Source: Nitrososphaerota archaeon (GTDB lineage Archaea; Thermoproteota; EX4484-205; JAAOZP01). From it: a stretch of 62,576 nt of DNA. Where the stretch lies: positions 1 through 62,576 of the forward strand of contig JAAOZP010000020.1 of the NCBI GenBank assembly GCA_011605725.1. The letters are read 5' to 3'. Positions 52,404 through 60,244 of this stretch are shown one piece after another (position 1 is the first letter of the stretch; the number at the start of each line of letters is the position of its first letter). Both the position numbers and the translations under genes were made by a program. The notes under the pieces were generated by a model. The model was given only the letters and a program-made list of their open reading frames with translations, did no database searches and was not told the origin of the DNA.

Positions 52404-52646
52404 TTGCCATACGGTATGGGACCGTGGGGATGGTTCGCATACCCGTATTGGGCTTGGTGGTTGAGATGCAGATGGTTCCCCTGGCTTCCAAGACGGTGGT
52501 GGACAGGAATATATGGTCCAATAACACCTTGGATGCTTCCGATGTCGAGGGAAGATGAAATAGCGATACTACAAGAGGAAGCGAGAATGCTTGAGCAGGA
52601 GCTCGATGCGATTAGAAAGAGGCTTGAAGAGCTTAAGAAACAGTGA
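52404..52646 (+). CDS. Coiled-coil protein, DUF5320-like, smaller
   Basis: About 80 aa. The first half is aromatic (YGMGPWGWFAYPYWAWWLR, WFPWLPRRWW), the second a coiled coil beginning SREDEIAILQEEARMLEQEL and ending KRLEELKKQ. TTG 52404 is placed 7 nt after GGAGGT (52391-52396), so it is preferred to the GTG inside that Shine-Dalgarno. In one operon with the genes either side. Confidence 0.78.
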   Translation: MPYGMGPWGWFAYPYWAWWLRCRWFPWLPRRWWTGIYGPITPWMLPMSREDEIAILQEEARMLEQELDAIRKRLEELKKQ

Positions 52647-52652
52647 CGCGAG

Positions 52653-53201
52653 ATGAAGGTAGCAGTATCCGCAGCTGGAAGAAGCCTAGATTCCCCGGTT
52701 GACCCTAGGTTTGGCCGGTGCCAATACTTCATTATTATTGATACTGAAACAATGTCGTTTGAATCCATTCCAAATATGAGCGTGAATTCGATGGGTGGTG
52801 CAGGGATTCAAGCAGCGCAGGAGATAGCGAGCAGAGGTGTCGAGGCAGTGATAACTGGAAACGTTGGTCCAAATGCATATCAAGTGCTTTCCTCCGCAGG
52901 AATCAGAGTCTTGATAGGAGCATCCGGCACAGTGAGGGAGGCTATTGAGATGTTTAAAAGAGGGGAGCTCCAAGATGCCACCACCCTGGGTTCTCCCGGG
53001 TTCGGGGCGGGCCCAGGCAGGGGTAGAGGGTTTGGAACCGGGATGGGTAGGGGCATGGGGCGTTTCTTTCCTCAGCCTTCTCAAGCACCCGTAGGCCGAC
53101 CGATGCAAGCCACATTCTCATCTAGAGAGGAAGAGATACTGATGTTAGAGAGACAAATGGACTCTGCAACAGCAACTGAACAAGATAAAGAAGAGGCTTA
53201 A
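52653..53201 (+). CDS. NifX/NafY-like metallocofactor protein with Gly-rich linker and coiled-coil tail (tail frameshifted)
   Basis: A 182-aa protein. Residues 1-105 are the dinitrogenase cofactor-binding fold (MKVAVSAAGRSLDSPVDPRF, GRCQYFIIID, AVITGNVGPNAYQVLSSAGI). Then comes a Gly/Arg/Phe linker (GPGRGRGFGTGMGRGMGRF) and the start of a coiled coil, SREEEILMLERQM. At about 53157 the frame changes: the next frame (+1) continues TLQQQLNKIKKRLKELKDAN to a stop at 53242-53244, as in the sister proteins. As it stands, the protein ends in DSATATEQDKEEA. NifX-like proteins bind Fe-Mo or simple Fe-S precursors. Frameshift real, programmed or an error: open. Confidence 0.85.
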   Translation: MKVAVSAAGRSLDSPVDPRFGRCQYFIIIDTETMSFESIPNMSVNSMGGAGIQAAQEIASRGVEAVITGNVGPNAYQVLSSAGIRVLIGASGTVREAIEMFKRGELQDATTLGSPGFGAGPGRGRGFGTGMGRGMGRFFPQPSQAPVGRPMQATFSSREEEILMLERQMDSATATEQDKEEA

Positions 53202-53255
53202 AGAGCTTAAGGACGCGAATCAGGAATCTTCCCAGTCCGAGTGAAGGTGATAGGA

Positions 53256-53600
53256 ATGGGGAAGCTTAGGATTGCGATCTCGACGAAAGGGGAGAAGGGT
53301 TTAGACGACGAGGTGGCAGAAGTATTTGGTAGAACGAATACTATTACAATTGTAGACATTATAAACGGAGAAGTAAAGAACGTGCAGGTGCTTAAGAACC
53401 CAGCCGCGTCCTTCAGGTTCGGCGCCGGCCCTATTTTGGTCAAGACCCTAATAGACATGAATGTTAATGTTGTAGTATCGGGTGAACTTGGTCCAAGCGC
53501 TTCAGAACTAATTGAAGACCATAAGATGTCTAAAGTCATTGTAAAGCCGGGCACGCCAGTGAAAGAAGCCATTAAAACTGTTGAGCTGCAACTCAGCTGA
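53256..53600 (+). CDS. NifX/NifB-C-like metallocofactor-binding protein
   Basis: About 114 aa, a single dinitrogenase iron-molybdenum cofactor-type domain: LRIAISTKGEKGLDDEVAEV, FGRTNTITIVD, ILVKTLIDMNVNVVVSGELG, PSASELIEDHKMSKVIVKPG. It lacks the linker and tail of the preceding paralogue, so the two could be a carrier and a scaffold-attached partner. ATG 53256 follows GGTGATAGG. Last intact gene of the DUF134-controlled unit. Confidence 0.85.
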   Translation: MGKLRIAISTKGEKGLDDEVAEVFGRTNTITIVDIINGEVKNVQVLKNPAASFRFGAGPILVKTLIDMNVNVVVSGELGPSASELIEDHKMSKVIVKPGTPVKEAIKTVELQLS

Positions 53601-53660
53601 TATGCATCAAGCAACCAAGACTCGTATGTCAAGGCAGAAAGACTCTCCTCCAAACCCGGG

Positions 53661-54604
53661 ATGCTAGCTTTCGGTCCCGTTCCATCAAGACGCTTAGGCA
53701 GGAGTCTAGGAGTGAATAACATTCCAGCAAAAACTTGCACGTATTCCTGCGTCTACTGCCAATCGGGAAAAACTACGAATATGACCGTCGAAAGAATGAT
53801 TTTCATGAAACAGAGGAATTTTCCAAGATGTTAAAAAGAAAGTCATGAAGTGATGCTAAGGAATGAAAAATCGATTATTTGTCTTTTGTTCTAGACGGGG
53901 AGCCAACGCTGGAGCTTAAATTAGGCAAACGGATCTCAGCCCTTAAGACATTTGGCATTCCAATAGCCGTCTTAACCAATGCTTAATTAATATGGAAGGA
54001 ACCTATCAGGAAAAACCTAATGGAAGCGGACTTGGTTTCCCTAAAATTGGATGCGATCAGGGAAGACTTGTGGAGAATGATAAACAGGCCCCATAAGGAC
54101 CTGAGGCTGAAAGCTGTCTTAGAGGGGATAGAGAGGTTTTCGGAGGAGTTTAAAGGCGCGATCATAAGCGAGACGATGTTGATAGATGGCATCGACTACG
54201 GAGACGAGTTTAAAGAGATAGTAGAATTCCTGGGAAATCTGAAGAGGCTGGATAAGGCCTACATTGCTATTCCAACTAGACTGCCGGCGGAGGAATGGGT
54301 TAGGCCGGCCAAGGAGGAAACCATAAACCCGGCCTTCCAAGCCTTTTCCGAAAAACTTGGCGCCGGCAGAGTCGAATAGCTTAGCAGATCCTCTTCAAGT
54401 TTTCCTGTAAAGGCGAAGGCATTTCCCTCATAGCCTATTAAAATAACAGCGGTGCATCCCATGCGGAAAGAAGCGGTTGAAGAGCTTCTAAAGAAGGCGA
54501 ATGCAGATTGGCAAATTATAGAGAAACTCTTACGAAGAGGCAAGCTTAGAGAGCTTGAATATGAAGGGAACACGTACTACATGCGAAGACTACCACCGGA
54601 ATAA
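53661..54604 (+). pseudogene. Radical SAM protein pseudogene with frameshifts and a micro-inversion
   Basis: Parts of one radical SAM protein (COG0731-like) can be read in order. [20 protein letters not shown] and CTYSCVYCQ (the CxxxCxxC cluster) start at ATG 53661. After breaks come IDYLSFVLDGEPTLELKLGK and KTFGIPIAVLTNA; after another frame change, MEADLVSLKLDAIREDLWRM through to AFQAFSEKLGAGRVE (54020-54376). The next 63 bases (54379-54441) encode LIGYEGNAFAFTGKLEEDLL only on the opposite strand; then ITAVHPMRKEAVEELLKKAN and the end up to TAA 54602-54604 are again on the plus strand. So at least three frame breaks plus one inverted segment. It cannot make the full protein. Confidence 0.88.
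54379..54441 (-). other. In-place inverted 63-bp segment of the radical SAM gene
   Basis: On the minus strand it reads LIGYEGNAFAFTGKLEEDLL plus S, which fits exactly between GAGRVE and IKITAVHPMR of the plus-strand gene. It is flanked by short inverted repeats (AATAG at 54375-54379, CTATT at 54435-54439). Confidence 0.8.
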
Positions 54605-54742
54605 AAAGCTAAGATGAAGGGCGTTGAAGCGCGCATAAAAAGTGCTTAATTTTTTTAGGATTTATGGGTATAACATGTTACCAAACCACTCTAATGTGAT
54701 AGCCCTATCTCTCTATGTATTTCACAATCAATCTCATTAATC

Positions 54743-55171
54743 TTATAGATAACGTGCTATTCTTGATTCCAACAGTCGTCTCGGCATTGCGCCGATAATC
54801 CTGTCTACAAGTTTTCCGTTTTTAAACACTAATAGTGTTGGGATGCTCATTATTCCATACCGTGTGCTAACTTCTGGATTCTCATCCACGTTAAGCTTTC
54901 CAAACAGGATTTTTCCAGAATAATCTCGTGCCAGCTCCTCTATGATAGGTGCAACCATATGGCATGGGCCGCACCAAGGCGCCCAGCAATCAATAACCAC
55001 CAGCGAATGATTCTGAATTGTTTCTTTGAAGGTTGCATCAGTTATCTCAATAGGTTTTCCCAAGGATGCTTCCCGTTTTTCGAAAGAGGGTGCGCTAGCC
55101 GTTCTCTTCATCATTTCTCGCAATTTTGCTTGTTTAATTCTCTCAAGCTCCCTGTCCTCATTTTCCTCCAT
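54743..55171 (-). CDS. trx: Thioredoxin with N-terminal extension
   Basis: A 142-aa protein. Residues 45-142 are a thioredoxin fold with the active site WCGPCHM and the cis-Pro loop SIPTLLVFKNG. The first 45 residues are a charged extension (ENEDRELERIKQAKLREMMK) that is not part of the fold and might bind a partner. In a redox locus it can reduce disulfides, with the pyridine-nucleotide oxidoreductase at 56198 as a possible neighbour partner. A 17-nt palindrome lies upstream. Confidence 0.95.
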   Translation of the reverse strand: MEENEDRELERIKQAKLREMMKRTASAPSFEKREASLGKPIEITDATFKETIQNHSLVVIDCWAPWCGPCHMVAPIIEELARDYSGKILFGKLNVDENPEVSTRYGIMSIPTLLVFKNGKLVDRIIGAMPRRLLESRIARYL

Positions 55172-55241
55172 TTAGATGCATCGCAGTTCATGCATAAAAT
55201 ATTGTATAAAAACTTTAAGGAAAAATAAATAATACCCTTTT

Positions 55242-55258
55242 CAATACGGGCCGTATTG
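55242..55258. promoter_or_regulatory. 17-nt perfect palindrome upstream of thioredoxin
   Basis: CAATACGG-G-CCGTATTG, 71 nt upstream of the thioredoxin start and just upstream of its TATA-like TTTTTATAC (minus strand, about 55203-55211). A regulator dimer site for activation or repression of the thioredoxin gene, or a site shared with the gene on the other side. Confidence 0.6.
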
Positions 55259-55324
55259 CCTATTTGCCCAATTACTATATGGTTGCACCTTACGCGGCTA
55301 CCCGTCATTTGGTCAAAAACTCAT

Positions 55325-55954
55325 CTATCTCTTAACGGCCTTTACGCATAGAAAACTTCCTTGATGCGGATCGCTTCTCGGGTCTTCTACAACAGGGATG
55401 GATGAAGGCGGATAGGTTAGAGTTGATTTATAGTCTAGGATTTTAAAACCGTGTTTTCCAAGCAATTCTTCAAGTTCCGATAAACTATAAAAATGTGCAT
55501 AACGGTAGAAGCGATGACCTTTTTCAGCCTTCTCAACATAAAGCTGACCCCAAGGCGAATCCCTGACGATGATGCACGTTGCTAGAACACCATTAGGTTT
55601 CAAAACCCTATAAATCTCTTTCAAGACTGTTTCCGGATCATCGAGAAAACATAAAGTAACTGTCATCAAAACATAGTCGAATATTTTGTCTGGAAACGGT
55701 AGAAACTCCGCTAGGGCTCTGATAACTTGTATGCCTCGTTTCACAGCGATTCTTAGCATTCGATTGGAAGCATCTATCCCGATTTGCACTTTCGCTTCCT
55801 TAGCGAAAATACCGGTGCCGACACCCACATCAAGCCCTAACCCATTAAGATCGAGGGCCTTGATTGCCCGTATTTCCGACTCAAGAACTTCAGGGTGCTG
55901 AGAATACCAAGAATCGTAGTATTCTGAAAATTGTTCAAACACTCTATACGACAT
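55325..55954 (-). CDS. SAM-dependent methyltransferase
   Basis: A 209-aa class I methyltransferase (UbiE/Methyltransf_11 type). Motif I is GLGLDVGVGTGIFAKEA, motif II region FDYVLMTVTLCFLDDPETVL, then IYRVLKPNGVLATCII. Substrate not predictable; it starts RVFEQFSEYYDSWYSQHPEV like many small-molecule or metalloid methyltransferases. Single gene. Confidence 0.9.
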   Translation of the reverse strand: MSYRVFEQFSEYYDSWYSQHPEVLESEIRAIKALDLNGLGLDVGVGTGIFAKEAKVQIGIDASNRMLRIAVKRGIQVIRALAEFLPFPDKIFDYVLMTVTLCFLDDPETVLKEIYRVLKPNGVLATCIIVRDSPWGQLYVEKAEKGHRFYRYAHFYSLSELEELLGKHGFKILDYKSTLTYPPSSIPVVEDPRSDPHQGSFLCVKAVKR

Positions 55955-56197
55955 TTAGCGCTCTCTAAAAACAAAGCTTCCATATAAAGGTTTTAAGCTT
56001 CTCTAGCTTTCAACTACGCCAGAAAACCATTGCAAATCCCTCCTTTAATCATACGAGGAAAGACTTTCTAACGTTGTTTCCAAAACGCTTAAGCTCTTCA
56101 TGTAGAATCCCTGTGAGCTTAAGGCGAAAAATAAAAATTTTGGACACGCCCCCCAACAAGTAAAGCTTAAAATATTACAAAAGCTTGGTCCGAGGTT

Positions 56198-57546
56198 ATG
56201 AAAAACGAGAATAAGTATGACATAGTGATTGTCGGTGGTGTGCAAGTGGGTTTACAGCAGCATATACAGCTAAAATGCTTTATAAAGACAAATCCATTCT
56301 TCTTATAAAGAGTGAAGGTAAAACACTCATACCGTGCGCGATACCATACTTAGCGGCTACACTAGAAAGTTGCGATAAGGATTTAATGCCGTATGCACTT
56401 CTAACCAATCAAGGAGTAAAAGTTGTGATTGATGATGTTATTGATGTTGACAGAAATAGTAGAAAAGTAATTACTTTTTCCGGGAATTCTTATGAATATG
56501 AAAAATTGATTTTAGCCACCGGCTCTTTGCCTTTTGTCCCATCTTCAATAGAAGGTGTAAACTTAAAGAATGTATTTAGAGTCTCCAAGAGGTATGAAGA
56601 AGTTGAAGCTTTGCAGAAAGCATTACGAAACGCAAATAAGATTGTCATAATTGGTGGTGGTTTTATAGGGGTGGAGCTCGCGGACGATTTGTCAAACATT
56701 AAAAAAGATGTAACAATAGTAGAGATGCTTCCACACTGCCTACTTTTAAATTTTGACGAAGAATTTGCGGTTAAAGCAGAAGAGAAGCTGAAGCAAAAGG
56801 GAATAAAAATAATAACGAGTAGAACTGTTAAAAAGATCTATGGTGAAAAAAAAGCGGAAGGAGTAGAGCTTGAAAATGGAGAGAAGATACCTGCAGACGT
56901 AGTTGTTGTTTCAATCGGTTATCGTCCAAACATAGAGTTAGCTAAAAAAATTAGTTTAAGAATTGGGGACTACGGCGTTCTTGTCGACGAGTTTATGAGA
57001 ACAAACGATCCTAATATATTTGCAGTTGGAGACATGACCGAAAAAAGGCACTTCCTCTTTGGAAAGCCCACGCCAATCATGCTAGCTTCAATTGCCTGTC
57101 AAGAAGCAAGAGTTGCTGTTATGAGCTTATATGGTGCAAAAGTGAGTAAAAGGATGAGCGGTCAGGTTGGAGTTTTTTCGACAAAGATTGGGGACTTAGC
57201 ATTAGCATGTGTCGGTGTTACTGAAAGCTTAGCTAAGAAAGAGAACGTTGAATACGTTGTTGGAAGGTCAAAGGTTGTTAACAGGCATCCTGCTCACTTA
57301 CCCGGCGCAAGCGAAACAGAATTAAAACTAATATTTCTAAAAGATGGAACCCTTATTGGAGCACAAGCATCTTGCACATGTGATGAAGTTGCAGAGCTTG
57401 TCAACACCATTGCAATAGCAGTCCAGAATAAGATGAAAATTGACGAAATCACTACAATGCAATATGGAGGCCACCCGAGGCTGTCGGCATCTCCTGTAGT
57501 AAATCCAGTTATAATGGCAGCTCTAGATGCATATAGACAGCTTTAG
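56198..57546 (+). pseudogene. FAD-dependent pyridine nucleotide-disulfide oxidoreductase with a one-base deletion
   Basis: From ATG 56198 the frame reads NKYDIVIVGG, then the FAD-binding GxGxxG is broken: with one extra G near 56240 it would continue GASGFTAAYTAKMLYKDKS and the intact frame (from 56275 on, 423 aa). The rest is complete: redox Cys in KTLIPCAIPYL (as in NADH oxidase / CoA-disulfide reductase), second dinucleotide fold VIIGGGFIGVELADDL, and ANDPNIFAVGD-like block (TNDPNIFAVGDMTE). The length of the whole span is one base short of a multiple of three. Without correction the FAD site is lost. Confidence 0.88.
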
Positions 57547-57731
57547 CTTTAGTTTACTACTAATTATCTTCTTTTTATCAAAATGCTTTTGATCAACATT
57601 ATCAATCTATTTAAGTATATTTCTTTCTAGAGGTGATAAAACTGAAAGTAGCAGCGGTCAATCATGAGACCTAGAGACACTTAAAACCGTAAGATTTTTG
57701 CTATGGCTTAAAATTAGAATGCTCTTCATAT
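57547..57731. other. Spacer with a possible decayed gene start
   Basis: A promoter-like TATTTAAGTATATT (about 57608-57621) is followed by GAGGTGATAAAACTG and a 13-codon frame (IKLKVAAVNHET) ending at TAG. It looks like the first codons of a lost gene; nothing further can be read. Confidence 0.3.
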
Positions 57732-58463
57732 TCAGATGCTGAAAGAGTAGCGTGCTCCCACTCCTGCTTCCATGTAATCCTCTCCCAATTTTTCCCTGAA
57801 AAGCCTCCTAGCCAAGTCTCCACTACAATGGCAAGGGGCCACTTTCTTTACCCCTAATCTCTTAAGCTCCCCTATAATTGACAGGATCGTCTTTTCAGAT
57901 TCCCCACCTAAGTGAAAGCCTCCTATTGCAAGATAAATGTCTCTACCTGTTAACTCCTTTGCTTTCTTCAAGACGTTTACGATCCCCGGATGGGCGCAAC
58001 CAGTAACCACGATAAGGCCATTTGACGAGGAGACAATCAAAGATTGCTCCTTAATCCCATTGAGTTCTCCCACTGTTGCCAACCCGTTGCAAATCTTCAT
58101 CGCATTCTTTATCTCGAACAGCTCGCAACCGTATTTTCTGACTCTCCCCTTGAATTCAATAGGGAAGCTGGCTGGCAAATAAACCTTGACTTTGCTATTC
58201 AACTCTAAAACTTTGAAAAGCCCCCCGGTGTGATCCTCATGCATGTGGGAAATGACGACCATGTCTATTTCTTCCAAAGGCAGATTTAACTTAGCCATGT
58301 TACTAAGTAGGATCCGAACATCTCCACCGGTGTCGAAAAGAACAGTTACGTTATCAATCTGAATATAACAACCGAATCCCCAAGCAGTTTCTAGTTTTCC
58401 ATCACATGCATTATTGTCATAGACTATGGTGAGCTTAACATCTTCAGCCATTCCTATTTTCAT
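57732..58463 (-). CDS. MBL-fold metallohydrolase
   Basis: A 243-aa metallo-beta-lactamase fold protein of the archaeal MJ0296/dihydropterin-type group (7,8-dihydropterin-6-methyl-4-(ribofuranosyl)aminobenzene 5'-phosphate synthase-like): FDTGGD, ISHMHEDHTGG (HxHxDH metal site), VVTGCAHPGIVNVL, and APCHCSGDLARRLF. Members often accompany NifX-like, MinD-like and Mrp genes. Substrate unknown. Full length. Confidence 0.9.
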   Translation of the reverse strand: MKIGMAEDVKLTIVYDNNACDGKLETAWGFGCYIQIDNVTVLFDTGGDVRILLSNMAKLNLPLEEIDMVVISHMHEDHTGGLFKVLELNSKVKVYLPASFPIEFKGRVRKYGCELFEIKNAMKICNGLATVGELNGIKEQSLIVSSSNGLIVVTGCAHPGIVNVLKKAKELTGRDIYLAIGGFHLGGESEKTILSIIGELKRLGVKKVAPCHCSGDLARRLFREKLGEDYMEAGVGARYSFSI

Positions 58464-58790
58464 CCTACTTGAGCTAGTAATAGCGTTTAAAAAAAAGTTT
58501 TATCGCGGCGCTCAGCTGGAGGAAATAAAAAGGTATGATATAAATTATAGCAAAGAGAATCACCAAAGTCTTAATCACGAATCCTTCGCGGAAATAGATT
58601 GCGAGAATCTTCGCAGAAAGGCGATGCTAAGAGATAATCACCTTCACGGTGAACCAGAATACTTTCTGTATATTTATTCAAAAGGTGCATCATATTCCTA
58701 CTCATCCTACGGAGACTACTACCTGAATAAAGCTATGGCAAGAGACACGTAGAAAGGGAAGCTTCCTTCTATTAGAGTTGAGGAAGGGAG
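58464..58790. other. Gap with a coding-like but unassigned frame
   Basis: About 330 nt. Upstream AT-rich stretch (GTTTAAAAAAAAGTTTTA) may serve as promoter in both directions. A plus-strand frame ending at 58752 (EEIKRYDINYSKENHQSLNH, EPEYFLYIYSKGASYSYSSY) has reasonable codon usage from about 58515 on but no clear start or family; it may be a remnant or a small gene of about 75 codons starting at a non-ATG codon. Confidence 0.3.
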
Positions 58791-59387
58791 CTAGGATGAG
58801 TGAACTTTTTTTACTATTTTCAAAATACGCTCTCCCAGCATTCGCGCTTCTTTTAATGCCTCCTTGTCTTTTAAAATATCACCTTTTCGGAATGCGTAAC
58901 CTGAGCATCCCGGAACCTTTATTACTCTCAGTCTGTCCAGATACTCGTTCATCTCGTTTATAGCGCCTCCAATCCTTCTTCTTCCGACAACAATCCAAGT
59001 CCCAATCTTATTTTCAAGCTGCCCTTTTCGCAAACACCATGTTCTTTCCATGAAAGCTCTCATACGTGATGTTACGCCCCCCATATATGATGGACTAGCC
59101 AAAATGATGACGCTGGCTTCCATAATCTTTGGATACAGCTTTTGCATATCATCTTCAATTATGCATTTGTGACTCTCTTCGCAGAAACAGCATCCTTCGC
59201 ATGGCCTGATCTCATAGTTTTTAAGAAAAATCATTTCGGTTTTTAATTCCTTTCTTAAAACACTCAAAATTTCCTCCAATAAATAAGCCGTATTTCCATC
59301 TTCACGTGGAGAACCAAGAACCCCGATTGCTTTCATTTCCTTATTGCTGACATCTATATTGTTTTTGCAAGATGCGCTCTTGCTCAT
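58791..59387 (-). CDS. Flavodoxin-like NAD(P)H-dependent FMN reductase
   Basis: A 198-aa iron-sulfur flavoprotein / FMN reductase-like protein. After a short lead, MKAIGVLGSPREDGNTAYLL is the FMN phosphate loop. RPCEGCCFCEESHKCIIEDD contains a compact Cys motif (CxxCxxC plus C) typical for archaeal iron-sulfur flavoproteins (Isf) that bind a 4Fe-4S cluster. SPSYMGGVTSRMRAFMERTW completes the fold. It overlaps the MinD-type gene upstream by 4 nt (ATGA), so all three genes of this operon are translationally coupled. Confidence 0.88.
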   Translation of the reverse strand: MSKSASCKNNIDVSNKEMKAIGVLGSPREDGNTAYLLEEILSVLRKELKTEMIFLKNYEIRPCEGCCFCEESHKCIIEDDMQKLYPKIMEASVIILASPSYMGGVTSRMRAFMERTWCLRKGQLENKIGTWIVVGRRRIGGAINEMNEYLDRLRVIKVPGCSGYAFRKGDILKDKEALKEARMLGERILKIVKKVHSS

Positions 59388-60244
59388 CCTATAACTTCCT
59401 CTATTGTATTCCAGATCTGCTTTATTGCTTTGCCAATATTGCTATTCGGAGCATACTCGATCACTGGCAATCCATTGACTAGAGCGTCTACAGCAATCCT
59501 GTCAAACGGTATTAGCCCAGCAACCTCAACAGCATTCTGCTCGCAGTAATTCAGGATTTCCTTAGCATTCTTCTCATTAACATCATACATGTTCACTATA
59601 ACAATCGGTTTGATTCTAAAATGTGTAATAACTTGTATTAACCTATTCAAATCATAAATCCCAGACATGGTTGGCTCAGCCACCGCAATCGCCATATCTA
59701 TGCCTGTCAGTGTTGCAAATAACGGGCAGCCTAATCCAGGAGGACCATCAATTAGAATTAAGTCAGCATTTTCTTCTTCAGCGATTCGTTCCGCTTCATT
59801 CCTAACCATTGTCACGAGCTTGCCTGAATTCGTTTCAGCGGCATTCAGTCTTGCGTGAACCATCGGGCCGTAATTAGTCTTTGAAGTAAACATATAACCC
59901 GATGTTTTTTCACGCATTTTTATCGCGTTTACTGGGCAGACATAATAACACACGGCACACCCTTCGCATAAGAACGGATCGATTTGAAAATTCCTAACAG
60001 CATTAAACCTGCAGTAGGACTCGCATAGACCACACTTTTTACATTTGCCTTCATCGATCTCAAAGAGCTTCAAGCCATGAAACTCTCTACTTGATATGAC
60101 TTCCGGTTTCAACAATAGATGTAACATGGCTGAGTCAACGTCGCAATCCACGATTACTTTATTCTTAGCCAGGCATGAAAAGCTTGCGGCTATGGTGGTT
60201 TTACCAGTTCCGCCTTTTCCACTGACAATCGCAACCTGCTTCAT
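59384..60244 (-). CDS. MinD-superfamily ATPase with inserted ferredoxin domain, paralogue B
   Basis: A 286-aa P-loop ATPase with deviant Walker A SGKGGTGKTT at the N terminus, two ferredoxin-type motifs inserted at residues 60-105 (CKKCGLCESYC and CEGCAVCYYVCP), and LIDGPPGLGCP. COG1149-type protein. Together with paralogue A, 4-nt overlap, it probably makes an Fe-S/ATP-driven carrier heterodimer. The Walker motif follows the ATG directly, as usual. Confidence 0.94.
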   Translation of the reverse strand: MKQVAIVSGKGGTGKTTIAASFSCLAKNKVIVDCDVDSAMLHLLLKPEVISSREFHGLKLFEIDEGKCKKCGLCESYCRFNAVRNFQIDPFLCEGCAVCYYVCPVNAIKMREKTSGYMFTSKTNYGPMVHARLNAAETNSGKLVTMVRNEAERIAEEENADLILIDGPPGLGCPLFATLTGIDMAIAVAEPTMSGIYDLNRLIQVITHFRIKPIVIVNMYDVNEKNAKEILNYCEQNAVEVAGLIPFDRIAVDALVNGLPVIEYAPNSNIGKAIKQIWNTIEEVIG

